Shown here: one piece after another, positions 1 through 7,940 of the stretch | How positions within the stretch are numbered: position 1 is the stretch's first letter | Layout of the letters: every line of letters begins with the position of its first letter | DNA from: Candidatus Hermodarchaeota archaeon | GTDB taxonomy: Archaea; Asgardarchaeota; Hermodarchaeia; Hermodarchaeales; Hermodarchaeaceae | Reading direction: 5' to 3' | Length of the DNA stretch: 35,278 nt | Assembly: GCA_016839805.1 (NCBI GenBank) | Contig: JAEOTO010000021.1 | Span: forward strand, 1-35,278 | Notes under the pieces: generated by a model | The model's input: the letters and a program-made list of their open reading frames with translations, nothing else | What the model was told of the DNA's origin: nothing | Databases searched by the model: none | Made by a program: the position numbers and the translations under genes

Positions 1-432
1 AGAGCGGAATTACCACTCCTTTCGCTCGACCACCGCCGAACTTCTTTCGACGAAGTTGAGTTAGCGCTTTCAAAGGAACTGGCAATAAAGGAAGCTCAGC
101 GGTGTCTTCAATGTGAACTTCGCCTCAGAATTACTCCACCAACACCGCCACCCGAATCCTGGATCCTCTTTAATGTCGAGCATATTCAGTCAATTCCACA
201 AGGACCCGGTGTCTTCACGCTTGCTGACCAAGAAAAAACGATTTTAATTATCAAAGGTACAGCGAACCTTCAATTAACCTTGAAAGAACAACTGACCCTT
301 CAACCAAATGCCAGACTTTTCAAATTCGAAGAAGATCCGATGTACACTCAACGAGAAACGGAGCTTCTCCAACAATATGTCCAAGATCACGGTAAAATGC
401 CCGGTGAGGATGAACTTGATGACCTCTTCTAA
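1..432 (+). CDS. C-terminal part of an FAD/NAD(P)-dependent oxidoreductase with a GIY-YIG-like tail (5' truncated by window edge)
   Basis: The frame is open from base 1 to the TAA at 430-432 (143 residues); the start lies outside the window. The first ~45 residues contain a segment (EVELALSKELAIKEAQRCLQ, then Cys) typical of the end of GltD/NuoF-like pyridine-nucleotide oxidoreductases, where 'EA.RCL.C' is the usual signature. After a proline-rich linker (TPPTPPPES) comes a ~90-residue domain starting PGVFTLADQEKTILIIKG. It resembles a GIY-YIG fold in layout, but the GIY and YIG tyrosines are Phe and Ile, so nuclease activity is unlikely. The end (FEEDPMYTQRETELLQQY, then an acidic DDLF terminus) matches a tail I recall on some prokaryotic FAD oxidoreductases. 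The enzyme is probably cytosolic and redox-active; its substrate cannot be told from this part. The small gene at 468 follows after 35 nt and is probably co-transcribed. Confidence 0.75.
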   Translation, partial: RAELPLLSLDHRRTSFDEVELALSKELAIKEAQRCLQCELRLRITPPTPPPESWILFNVEHIQSIPQGPGVFTLADQEKTILIIKGTANLQLTLKEQLTLQPNARLFKFEEDPMYTQRETELLQQYVQDHGKMPGEDELDDLF

Positions 433-467
433 ACCAACTACTTCGACGCTCAATTAGGTTGATTACA

Positions 468-686
468 ATGACCAACACGACGGATAAAGAATTAGAAAAA
501 CAGGGATGGACTAAACGGTTTAGTGTTGAAGAAGTTAGGGCAGTCGAATATAAGACTAATTACGAAGAGCTTGGTTTTGAGGTTCTGATTTTACCAACCG
601 CTGAAGTTGAAACCGATATAACCTGTGATCAATGTATCCACGCAGGTGCCTGCACATTGGTCACTATCTTTACAAAACCGAAATAA
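468..686 (+). CDS. Small conserved-type protein with a CxxC-x5-C motif
   Basis: A 72-residue protein. The frame opens at a TTG at 459, but ATG 468 is preferred because AGGTTGA (455-461) sits 6 nt upstream as a Shine-Dalgarno. The sequence is GWTKRF..., then YEELGFEVLILP, then a cysteine cluster CDQCIHAGAC and a short end (VTIFTKPK). The layout (WT+RF, EELGFEV, then a C-rich segment and a β strand) resembles small archaeal/bacterial proteins often found beside redox enzymes. The three cysteines could bind a metal or be redox-active. It follows the flavoprotein by 35 nt, suggesting an accessory role to it. The function is not recognised; the coding call rests on the Shine-Dalgarno, the composition and the operon position. 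Confidence 0.7.
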   Translation: MTNTTDKELEKQGWTKRFSVEEVRAVEYKTNYEELGFEVLILPTAEVETDITCDQCIHAGACTLVTIFTKPK

Positions 687-705
687 TCAATAAACAATGA
701 TGGTA

Positions 706-1578
706 CTAGGATTCAAGTCCAAGTAGTCTTATAGCGTTCTCACCAAGAATTTTGGCTTTTGTTTTTTCACCGATTTCGAGGTCTTGAATGATTTCAATAT
801 TATCGGCTATACTCGAAACCCCTGGCCAGTCACTGCCAAAAAGTACCCTTTCAGCAACTTTTTCTAGTTGAGGGAAGTATCGAAGCAGATTCTTGGGAGG
901 CAAACCAGAAATTTCGAGGAATACATTGGAGTGGAGCCGGGTAACATAAAATGCCATATCAAACCAAGGACCTCTGCCACCATGTACGACAATGACAGGC
1001 ATTTTTGGAAAATCGGATGCCACATCATCTAAGAATAATGGATTTCCATATTTCAGCCGGGCACCCGGGAAAATACTAGTCCCAGTATGAAACATAACAG
1101 GAATACCAAGACTCTCCGCTTTTTCATATAATTCGCGTAATCCTTCCATTCGTTGGGAGGTCGCATACGCATTCGGATAAAAGTATTGATAGGTGGGATA
1201 GAGCTTCAAACCTCGCATACCAAGAGCCTGGATAGCATGTTCAAGAGTGCCTTTAGAGTCTTGATCTTCAGTGGGATCAATGGAACAAAAAGGAATAAGG
1301 CGGTCACGGTGGTTTTTACAAAACTCAGCGATGAACTCGTTGGTTACTACACCAGTGACCTTAGGTGAGATTTCAGCTAAAATGACTGCCCAATCCACAC
1401 TACTATCATCTAACATGGCAATGATATTTTCAGGTGTCATGATTTCATTTTGTATCTCATAAAGGCCTGGATTTAGTTTCTTGAAGAGCTTGTGTATTGC
1501 GGGATTCCAATGTTCACGTTTTCCTACATGTATATGAAAATCTACAATTCTCATCTTTTTTGTTGCTTTCCTGCTCAT
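706..1578 (-). CDS. Amidohydrolase-2 family metal-dependent hydrolase
   Basis: A 290-residue TIM-barrel hydrolase of the amidohydrolase-2 (PF04909-like) family. Visible metal and active-site motifs in order: DFHIH near residue 13 (HxH), GLKLYP around 124, MFHTG around 162, VVHGGRGPW around 198 and FGSDWPG around 248 (catalytic Asp). Family members are cytosolic hydrolases or decarboxylases of small amides or aromatic acids; the substrate here is unknown. The ATG at 1578 has only a very close AGGT in front, so a start at Met9 (1554; MRIVDFHIHVG) is possible. It is transcribed divergently from iorAB with about 145 nt between them, and may share a regulatory region with the 2-keto-acid oxidoreductase. 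Confidence 0.88.
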   Translation of the reverse strand: MSRKATKKMRIVDFHIHVGKREHWNPAIHKLFKKLNPGLYEIQNEIMTPENIIAMLDDSSVDWAVILAEISPKVTGVVTNEFIAEFCKNHRDRLIPFCSIDPTEDQDSKGTLEHAIQALGMRGLKLYPTYQYFYPNAYATSQRMEGLRELYEKAESLGIPVMFHTGTSIFPGARLKYGNPLFLDDVASDFPKMPVIVVHGGRGPWFDMAFYVTRLHSNVFLEISGLPPKNLLRYFPQLEKVAERVLFGSDWPGVSSIADNIEIIQDLEIGEKTKAKILGENAIRLLGLES

Positions 1579-1670
1579 ACCTCATCAACTATTGTTATGG
1601 CGTAATTGTGTGGTTATTCTTCGTTTCTGATTGGTATTTCTTTACGAGGTTGGTTGTGGCTAAAAGGTTT

Positions 1671-1678
1671 TATTATAA
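1671..1678 (+). promoter_or_regulatory. TATA box of iorAB
   Basis: TATTATAA within an AT-rich run. It predicts transcription starting near 1700, downstream of the TTG at 1606 that would open the longest iorA frame. This argues for starting iorA at 1738 (or 1723). Confidence 0.5.
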
Positions 1679-1737
1679 CAGGACCTTCACGTAGTAACTC
1701 CATTATACTTTTTCCAATTGTGATGGTGTGTATAGAA

Positions 1738-3642
1738 ATGAGTAAATCCCTAATGACCGGTAAAGCTGGTGATGTGTTCATCGGCTTGGGTAATGATGCA
1801 ATTGCTCGTGGTGCCTTCGAAGCAGGCGTTCATTTCGCTGCCGCATACCCTGGTACACCATCATCAGAGATTTTAGGGAATCTAGCCACAGTAGCCAAAG
1901 ATTCTGACCTCTATGTGGAATGGAGTGTCAATGAAAAAGTTGCCTTTGAAGCCGCCACAGCCGCAGCCTGGGCAGGTCTTCGTGCCATGGCTTCAATGAA
2001 GCTCAATGGGCTCTTCGTTTTATTAGACTCCTTAATCAACATTGCTTATACTGGTCACGGTTCAGGTGGATTGGTCTTAGTAGTAGCGGATGATCCATTT
2101 GCTCACAGCTCCACAACTGAAGGTGATGCCCGACCCCTAGGGTATTATTCTGACATCGTTGTGCTTGAACCATCTACTCATCAAGAAGCAAAGGATATCA
2201 TGTCTTACGCCTTCGATTTATCTGAAAAATTTGGCATCATTGTCATGGTACGAGAAACAACACGTTTAGCCCATAGTCGAGCTCCATTCAAATTAGGAAA
2301 ACCTATTCGGCAAAATAGAACCGCGAAATTTGATTATAATCTTCCTTTACACAATCTTCCTCGCCCTCATTTACGACATGGCACGCTACATGCTAAGTTA
2401 GAAAAAATCCGTAAAGATGAATTTGAAAAATCTCCTTGGAATCGGTATGATGGACCGTCAAAACCCTCCCTACTAATTATCACATCAGGTGTAGCTTGGA
2501 AATATGCACGAGAGGCAGTTGATATTCTCCAATTACAGGATGTCGGGATTCTTAGAATTGCTACACTTGCACCATTGCCCAAATCAATGATTCTTAAACG
2601 ACTAAAGACGACAACTGGTGTACTCTTCTTCGAAGAGGTTGATCCATATTTAGAAGAGCAAGTCCGCAGCTTAGCTTCGGAGTTGTCATCCAAGACAATT
2701 CCTAGATTTTTTGGAAAATTATCTGGGCACATACCAAGTTATGGCGAAATTGACATCAATCTAGCAATTAAGGCAATAACATCTTTGAGGAATCTAAAAT
2801 ATTCTCCAGTTCAGGAAGAATATCTAAGCATTGTAAAAGATGCTCCTGATATTGTTCCAAGGCGAATTCTCACCTTCTGTCCTGGTTGTCCTCATCGACC
2901 TGCTTATTATAGTATTTACCGAGCGATTAAACGCAATAAGGGCAAAGGGATTGTCACCGGAGATATCGGGTGTTATTCACTCGGCGTGTTCTATCATGGA
3001 GTCATGCGTAACCAGCATTCGATGGGTGCTGGAGTTGGAATCGCTAGTGGCCTTGGCAAACTAGACCAGTTTGGTTTAGATGACCCAGTTATTTCAGTGA
3101 TTGGGGATTCAACTTTTTATCATGCCTGTCTCCCCGCCCTAGTCAATATTATCTATAATCAATCAAAGGCGATTGTATGTGTGCTAGATAACAACGCTAC
3201 CGCAATGACAGGGTTTCAGCCACATCCTGGTACAGGCTTTACAGCAACCGGAGACGTGACTTCTAAGGTTCCTATAGAGCGAGTGCTTCAGGGGATTGGT
3301 TATCAATCCATCTCAGTTGTGGATCCATTTAACATCAAAGAATCAATCGATACCGTTTTCAAAGCCCTGAGATCAGCTGACAGTGAAGCTATCATCTTTC
3401 GACGAGAATGTGCATTAATCACTAATCGCCAAAGACGACAACAGCAAGAACCCATTCCATTATTTACTGTTGATATTGACAAATGCTTTGGAGAACAATG
3501 TAAGATATGCTCAGTAGAATTCAATTGCCCTGCATGTGTCTGGGATAACGAATCCAATAAAGCGCGAATTGATATCACTTTATGTAATGGCTGTGGAGTT
3601 TGTGTTGACGTGTGTCCTCACAATGCTATCCACGCTCTTTAG
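1738..3642 (+). CDS. iorA: Indolepyruvate:ferredoxin oxidoreductase alpha subunit
   Basis: A 634-residue thiamine-diphosphate enzyme subunit that oxidatively decarboxylates aryl-pyruvates (from Trp, Phe, Tyr) to aryl-acetyl-CoA and reduces ferredoxin. Signatures: AAAYPGTPSSEI near the N terminus (pyrimidine-binding domain), CPGCPHRPAYY, the ThDP/Mg motif running from GDIGCYSLG to VIGDSTFYHACLPAL and NNATAMTGFQPHPGTG, and a C-terminal two-cluster ferredoxin domain. The second cluster is canonical (CNGCGVCVDVCP). The first has four cysteines spaced C-x4-C-x2-C-x5-C, not starting C-x2-C; similar insertions are known in archaeal IorA. The longest frame starts at 1606, but the TATA box at 1671-1678 makes the first 44 residues unlikely. 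ATG 1738 (MSKSLMTGKAGDVFIG) is chosen; 1723 is possible. iorB follows after 2 nt. Confidence 0.95.
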   Translation: MSKSLMTGKAGDVFIGLGNDAIARGAFEAGVHFAAAYPGTPSSEILGNLATVAKDSDLYVEWSVNEKVAFEAATAAAWAGLRAMASMKLNGLFVLLDSLINIAYTGHGSGGLVLVVADDPFAHSSTTEGDARPLGYYSDIVVLEPSTHQEAKDIMSYAFDLSEKFGIIVMVRETTRLAHSRAPFKLGKPIRQNRTAKFDYNLPLHNLPRPHLRHGTLHAKLEKIRKDEFEKSPWNRYDGPSKPSLLIITSGVAWKYAREAVDILQLQDVGILRIATLAPLPKSMILKRLKTTTGVLFFEEVDPYLEEQVRSLASELSSKTIPRFFGKLSGHIPSYGEIDINLAIKAITSLRNLKYSPVQEEYLSIVKDAPDIVPRRILTFCPGCPHRPAYYSIYRAIKRNKGKGIVTGDIGCYSLGVFYHGVMRNQHSMGAGVGIASGLGKLDQFGLDDPVISVIGDSTFYHACLPALVNIIYNQSKAIVCVLDNNATAMTGFQPHPGTGFTATGDVTSKVPIERVLQGIGYQSISVVDPFNIKESIDTVFKALRSADSEAIIFRRECALITNRQRRQQQEPIPLFTVDIDKCFGEQCKICSVEFNCPACVWDNESNKARIDITLCNGCGVCVDVCPHNAIHAL

Positions 3643-3644
3643 GG

Positions 3645-4259
3645 GTGAGCAAAATAATATACGATGATCCATTCAACATTGTGATTGCTGGTGTGGGGGG
3701 TCAAGGGAATGTCCTCTCTTCACGCTTAATTGCTGATGCAGCAATTACTAAGGGTTTCATTGCTGCGATTGGAGAAACCTATGGAGCTGCCCAACGTGGT
3801 GGATCAGTGATGTCTCATATTCGGATAAGTAAACATGATGTTGGGCCACTTATCCCACTACACTCTGCCCATTTACTCTTGGGCTTTGAACCAATTGAAG
3901 CACTCCGAGTAGGCGCTCGCTACCTTAATCCTTCAAGCGTTGCCATCGTGAACATGCATCCAGTCTATCCAGTTGAGGTACTCACTGGCCAACTTAAATA
4001 CCCTTCAATTGATGAAGTTGAAAGACGGCTCAAAACACTCTGTTCACGTTTATTTACACTTGATGCGGTGGAATTAGCGGAACAAGCTGGGAACCCCCTG
4101 GTAATGAATACTGTAATGGTAGGCGCCCTGGCAGGGGTTGATCTCATGCCAATAAAAACTCTGATGCTGGAGAAAGAAATCGCGAAAATTCGTCGCTTAA
4201 AGGAAGTCAATCAAAAAGCATTCAATCTTGGTGTCAATGCTATTAAGACAAATTTGTAA
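3645..4259 (+). CDS. iorB: Indolepyruvate:ferredoxin oxidoreductase beta subunit
   Basis: A 204-residue gamma-type subunit of the 2-oxoacid:ferredoxin oxidoreductase family. It begins FNIVIAGVGGQGNVLSSRLIA, the classical signature, followed by GETYGAAQRGGSVMSHIRI and LLLGFEPIEALR. The GTG at 3645 lies 2 nt after the iorA stop and gives a normal N terminus. The longer frame from a GTG at 3612 would overlap iorA by 31 nt and adds residues not expected for the family. Translational coupling to iorA is likely. With IorA it forms the cytosolic alpha-beta complex of aromatic amino-acid fermentation. Confidence 0.93.
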   Translation: MSKIIYDDPFNIVIAGVGGQGNVLSSRLIADAAITKGFIAAIGETYGAAQRGGSVMSHIRISKHDVGPLIPLHSAHLLLGFEPIEALRVGARYLNPSSVAIVNMHPVYPVEVLTGQLKYPSIDEVERRLKTLCSRLFTLDAVELAEQAGNPLVMNTVMVGALAGVDLMPIKTLMLEKEIAKIRRLKEVNQKAFNLGVNAIKTNL

Positions 4260-4293
4260 CAATTATTCATGCTTTTTAGAGATACGTTTGATA

Positions 4294-5289
4294 TTAGCTC
4301 TTCAATAGATGTTTGTCAATCCCTGCTTTAGCCAGAAATATTTCAAATTCCCCTTTATTGACATTTGAATCTGGGGTTCTTCCAATGATGAGTTTGCCAT
4401 CAAAAAGTGCGACATTTCTAATTGGAATGCCACCTTGCTCCAAGTAGAGGTCAAAGAAAAAGGGTAGAAACGCTAACTCGCTGTATTCTTCTAGTAATTG
4501 GGCTACAGTCTGGTTTTCGAATTGAAGGAAACTGGTTATGATTTCTCGGGCTGTTACTGGTCCTTCCTTACTTTCGAAGTGGTAAGGGACCTTCCCTAGC
4601 TCAATAAATTCTTGGGCTTGAAGGCTGCTAGGAGAATAGAGGATGATTCGTCCGTCTTCTAATGTGAAAGAGGAGGGTTTAACAGTGGTCTCTTCGGGTT
4701 TCTTCAAACTTTTTAATTGAATTTTCGGGCCAGGTTTACTTCGAAATAATGTTTCTCGAATTGCCAGTCTAAGTTCTAGTGGGATGTTGATTTCTGCCAG
4801 AAGTTCATTTGCAGTGAGTATCTGTTTTCCTTTTACCGATTGGCGATGTAAAATAAGTGGCTTATCTCGGGTTGAAATGCGGATTACTATCGTACCGAAT
4901 CGTCGTCGAATGATATCATCTATGGCTTTAAGATAGGGCGTCACTGCCTTTACAAAGAATCCCACATTATCTTTCAGGTCTTTCTTCTCAGGCAGTTCAA
5001 GTTGGTCATGAGTAATGACTAAGAAACTATCAAGGATTTTCAGTTCTTTCACATAATACAAGCGTTTTCGATACGCAAATGCCCCTTCCCGATTTAGTAG
5101 ATTTGGATGCACCTTAACAGGTTTAGTGAAGTTCACTTGAGCACCAGATTTTGTACAAATAGTAAAAGCGCAATCTCGATGTTTCACAGCATACTCAAAG
5201 GCTTTGGAAAAAACATAATTCGCTGGGAAAGTTGTCCGTGAGAGGACTTCAAGTCGTTCAGAGATAACCTGATCAATAGTCTCCGACAT
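4294..5289 (-). CDS. Hypothetical protein (331 aa)
   Basis: Not recognised. ATG 5289 (MSETIDQVISERLEV) is chosen over a longer frame because AGGGGAA (5295-5301) is well placed and a TATA box lies at 5333-5340. The protein looks soluble: no signal peptide or membrane span, mixed α/β, with a basic stretch near the middle (FRSKPGPKIQLKSLKK). The C-terminal part contains PLIL, IILYSPSS and LFDGKLIIGRTPDSN. No catalytic motif stands out. It converges with iorAB and is followed upstream by the nuclease-like gene on the same strand. The promoter carries repeated ATTGTG/CACAAT elements, so it is probably regulated on its own. Confidence 0.75.
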   Translation of the reverse strand: MSETIDQVISERLEVLSRTTFPANYVFSKAFEYAVKHRDCAFTICTKSGAQVNFTKPVKVHPNLLNREGAFAYRKRLYYVKELKILDSFLVITHDQLELPEKKDLKDNVGFFVKAVTPYLKAIDDIIRRRFGTIVIRISTRDKPLILHRQSVKGKQILTANELLAEINIPLELRLAIRETLFRSKPGPKIQLKSLKKPEETTVKPSSFTLEDGRIILYSPSSLQAQEFIELGKVPYHFESKEGPVTAREIITSFLQFENQTVAQLLEEYSELAFLPFFFDLYLEQGGIPIRNVALFDGKLIIGRTPDSNVNKGEFEIFLAKAGIDKHLLKS

Positions 5290-5308
5290 AAGTATTCCCC
5301 TGCTAAAA

Positions 5309-5331
5309 CACAATCAAAATTGTGCATTGTG
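5309..5331 (-). promoter_or_regulatory. Candidate operator: inverted plus direct ATTGTG repeats
   Basis: CACAAT (5309-5314), 4 nt, ATTGTG (5319-5324), then a second ATTGTG (5326-5331). The cluster sits between the TATA box and the start codon of the 331-aa hypothetical gene, covering the expected transcription start near 5310. A repressor-type site is inferred from position and symmetry only. Confidence 0.4.
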
Positions 5332-5332
5332 A

Positions 5333-5340
5333 GATTATAA
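5333..5340 (-). promoter_or_regulatory. TATA box of the 331-aa hypothetical gene
   Basis: Reads TTATAATC on the minus strand and predicts a transcription start near 5310, about 20 nt before the ATG at 5289. Confidence 0.5.
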
Positions 5341-5368
5341 GCTTCGTGCACCAATTATTGAATCTCAT

Positions 5369-5929
5369 TCACCTATCTGGTTGGTTGTCTTGTTTTTTTG
5401 CTGATACTTTCGTTCCCCGTCGTTTACGAGGTTTCTTGGAGACAGAACGAGATTTCATGGCCTTCCAAGCTTCTGCACCCACCTTCAGTGAATGGTGGGG
5501 TGTATTGGAAGATATGACGCAATCCGTCTCTGTAATTTCAGTAGGAACTGGTAAATTCAATTGTTCACAGATAAGTGTTCGAGTGGCAATCAGACAATCA
5601 CGGGGATGACACAAAGCCAGTCGAAGTTCCAATTTATCTTCCACATAGTTTGGAACCCATGAACGACCTGCACGGGGAAGGTCATAAAAGGGATAAACAA
5701 ACAGGATGGCTGGAAACTCAGCTCGCTGAGCTTTCACCGAATTATATAAGACACGAGCAAACAACCATTTTCGAGAACGTTCAAATTCCACTGCTAGTAG
5801 ACGCTGGGATCCTTTAGTGATAGCAAAATCAATTCGTGTTCGATCAGGTGTTAGGAACTCATGCCAACCTTCGACACCCAATTCTTCCACTAACTCTGTG
5901 AGTCCAGCAACTAGGGCTTTAACTCGCAT
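5369..5929 (-). CDS. Possible PD-(D/E)XK-like nuclease domain protein
   Basis: A 186-residue soluble protein. A Shine-Dalgarno AGGTG lies 8 nt before the ATG at 5929. An N-terminal helix (VAGLTELVEELGVEGW) leads to TRIDFAI, a loop, then LLAVEFERSRKWLFARV. An Asp on one strand followed about 15 residues later by a strand ending E-x-E/R is the layout of restriction-endonuclease-like folds, though the third acidic/basic position is E-F-E-R, not the standard E-x-K. The end is very basic (SVSKKPRKRRGTKVSAKK), suiting nucleic-acid binding. No methylase or other defence gene is adjacent. The nuclease call is an inference from the motif layout; the coding call is firm. Confidence 0.6.
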   Translation of the reverse strand: MRVKALVAGLTELVEELGVEGWHEFLTPDRTRIDFAITKGSQRLLAVEFERSRKWLFARVLYNSVKAQRAEFPAILFVYPFYDLPRAGRSWVPNYVEDKLELRLALCHPRDCLIATRTLICEQLNLPVPTEITETDCVISSNTPHHSLKVGAEAWKAMKSRSVSKKPRKRRGTKVSAKKQDNQPDR

Positions 5930-6100
5930 CGATTGAACACCTGAACTATGTCAAATGATGCACCCAATTGCATTAATTATTTCGGCTACTAGCAGACTCG
6001 TGCCAAGGAGCACTCATATTGCAGCCGACAGCTTCAAAAATGAAATCACATATTATCTGGATTAAGTTCGACTTTGTTACCAATTATTGGAGGAAAATGA

Positions 6101-6388
6101 ATGTCTCCGACTTTAGGAAAATTAGAATCTTCAAAGGATAAATGGACATCTATTGGCATGACGACTAACACAAAAAAGCGATTCGTCGCCATGAAAAAAG
6201 CATTTGAGAAAGCCTTGAATCTTGGTCCTCAGACTTGGGACTACTTTTTCAACGCACTACTAGATTTAGGTCCCCTTACTTGGAATTTCCTAATCAAAGA
6301 ATCCGTGAAGAGCATTCAAGCCTCCATGGAACCATGCCCCTTCCCTAGACAACGAACCAATAAATCAAAAGAGACCCCCGCATTATAA
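6101..6388 (+). CDS. Small hypothetical protein with a duplicated LGPxTW motif
   Basis: A 95-residue protein with a strong Shine-Dalgarno (GGAGG, 6089-6093) 7 nt before the ATG. The N-terminal half is basic and helical (TKKRFVAMKKAFEKALN). It holds two near-identical hexapeptides, LGPQTW (41-46) and LGPLTW (56-61), spaced 15 residues apart and each followed by an aromatic stretch, which suggests an internal duplication. There are no clear membrane spans, and the tail is basic and Pro-rich. Family unknown. It stands alone on the plus strand between the nuclease-like gene and the nucleotidase. Confidence 0.65.
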   Translation: MSPTLGKLESSKDKWTSIGMTTNTKKRFVAMKKAFEKALNLGPQTWDYFFNALLDLGPLTWNFLIKESVKSIQASMEPCPFPRQRTNKSKETPAL

Positions 6389-6427
6389 TCTGCAACGTTA
6401 CTCATTCATCATCGTAACTATCAAATG

Positions 6428-6435
6428 TATATAAA
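6428..6435 (+). promoter_or_regulatory. TATA box of the metallophosphatase gene
   Basis: TATATAAA, 54 nt upstream of ATG 6489. It predicts a start of transcription near 6459 and a short leader that includes the Shine-Dalgarno GAGGG at 6476-6480. Confidence 0.55.
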
Positions 6436-6488
6436 GAATAAGACTTAGTAACCCGATCTCTTGGTTTACAAAAACGAGGGAAGATTCG

Positions 6489-7940
6489 ATGTCAAAAAGT
6501 CAACAGCTAATAATCTTGCAACTCAACGATAGCCATGGTTACCTCGAACCACATAACGAAATCTTCAGGAAAGGAGGACGCACACTAACCCGCAAGGTTG
6601 GTGGATTCGCTCGTATTGCTACACTATTCAACCAAACACAAATAGAGCATCCTAACGCCGTGCTAACCTTTGATTGCGGAGATACCATCCATGGCACCTA
6701 TCCCGTCGTCCAAAGTCAAGGCAAAGCCATGATTCCCATTCTCAATGCCATGGCCTTTGATGCCATGACAGCTCACTGGGAATTCGCCTATGGACCCGCC
6801 GAATTTCAAGTGCTGACACACCAACTCAACTACCCCATGCTCGCTATCAACTGCTACGAAAAAGACACTAAAACCCTCATCTTCTCACCGGGCACCATCA
6901 TCGAACGCAATGGTTTACAGGTTGGTGTTGTTGGCATTGCCTCCAATATCGTCGATAAGACTATGCCTCCTTCCTTCAGCGAAGGCGTATATTTCACTCT
7001 CGGCAACGAAAAACTCCCAAATTATATCACAAACCTTCGTGAAAAGGAACGCGTTGATCTCATCCTCGTTTTATCACACCTTGGCTATCCACAGGATCTT
7101 AAACTCGCAGCTGAAGTGGACGGTATTGACATTCTCCTTAGTGCTCATACCCACAATCGCTTATACAAACCTGTAGTTGTCAACCGCGCTGTAATCTTTC
7201 AATCTGGAAGCCACGGCTCCTTCATTGGGCGTCTTGATGTAACGATTTCCAACAAACGTGTGAAGACCTTTAAACATCAACTAATTCCAGTCGAGGAATC
7301 CATCACTCCCAATCCTGCGGTCCAGGACATGATTGGAGGCATTCTCACCAAATCCCAATGTTCCATGCTAAATAGTGTGGTTGGGAAAACTCGCAGTACA
7401 CTCAGCCGTTGGCGGACCCTCGAATCAACTATGGATAATCTGCTCCTAGAATCCTGTTTAGAGGCAAGTGGCACTGAAATTGCCATTTCAAACGGTTGGC
7501 GCTATGGTGCCCCTATTCCACCCGGAAATATCACCATGAATGACCTTTGGAACATCATTCCAGATAATCCTCCAATATCCATCTGTGACATCACGGGCGC
7601 AGAACTCTGGCAAATGATGGAAGATAGCCTTGAAAACACCTTCTCCCGTGACCCCTATCGACAAATGGGAGGCTACGTCAAACGCGCCTTGGGCATCAAC
7701 TTCTACTTCAAAATTGAGAATCCATACCGGAAACGAATTCAGGAGTTCTTCGTGGGTGGACAACACCTGAATCCAGCTAAGACCTATCAGGCCTGTTTCT
7801 TAACAGTTCAAAGCATTCCTACCCGTTATGGTAAGAACCGACGTGGGATTCCGGTTAAAGCAATTGATGCATTAAAGCAATACGTTGAGACTCATACTCC
7901 GATTACTTCTGTTTTGAAAGGAACAATCGTTCCAATCTAA
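6489..7940 (+). CDS. 5'-nucleotidase / 2',3'-cyclic phosphodiesterase family metallophosphatase
   Basis: A 483-residue UshA-type protein. The N-terminal calcineurin-like domain has QLNDSHGYLEPH (D-x-H), FDCGDTIHG (GD-x-x), an equivalent of the GNHE motif in the region of ...TAHWEFAYG, LSHLGYP and LLSAHTHNRL (H-x-H). The GNHE position reads HWEF, so the usual Asn is replaced. The second half (from about residue 290) is the 5'-nucleotidase C-terminal domain (ISNGWRYGAPIPPGNITMND, MMEDSLEN). Bacterial relatives are secreted, but no signal peptide is visible, so it should act in the cytoplasm on nucleotides or cyclic nucleotides. It overlaps the convergent ECF gene by 4 nt. Confidence 0.9.
   Translation: MSKSQQLIILQLNDSHGYLEPHNEIFRKGGRTLTRKVGGFARIATLFNQTQIEHPNAVLTFDCGDTIHGTYPVVQSQGKAMIPILNAMAFDAMTAHWEFAYGPAEFQVLTHQLNYPMLAINCYEKDTKTLIFSPGTIIERNGLQVGVVGIASNIVDKTMPPSFSEGVYFTLGNEKLPNYITNLREKERVDLILVLSHLGYPQDLKLAAEVDGIDILLSAHTHNRLYKPVVVNRAVIFQSGSHGSFIGRLDVTISNKRVKTFKHQLIPVEESITPNPAVQDMIGGILTKSQCSMLNSVVGKTRSTLSRWRTLESTMDNLLLESCLEASGTEIAISNGWRYGAPIPPGNITMNDLWNIIPDNPPISICDITGAELWQMMEDSLENTFSRDPYRQMGGYVKRALGINFYFKIENPYRKRIQEFFVGGQHLNPAKTYQACFLTVQSIPTRYGKNRRGIPVKAIDALKQYVETHTPITSVLKGTIVPI

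Noticed and set aside
1606..1737. N-terminal extension of IorA
   Set aside because: The extra 44 residues lie largely upstream of the predicted transcription start (TATA box at 1671-1678) and do not fit the family.
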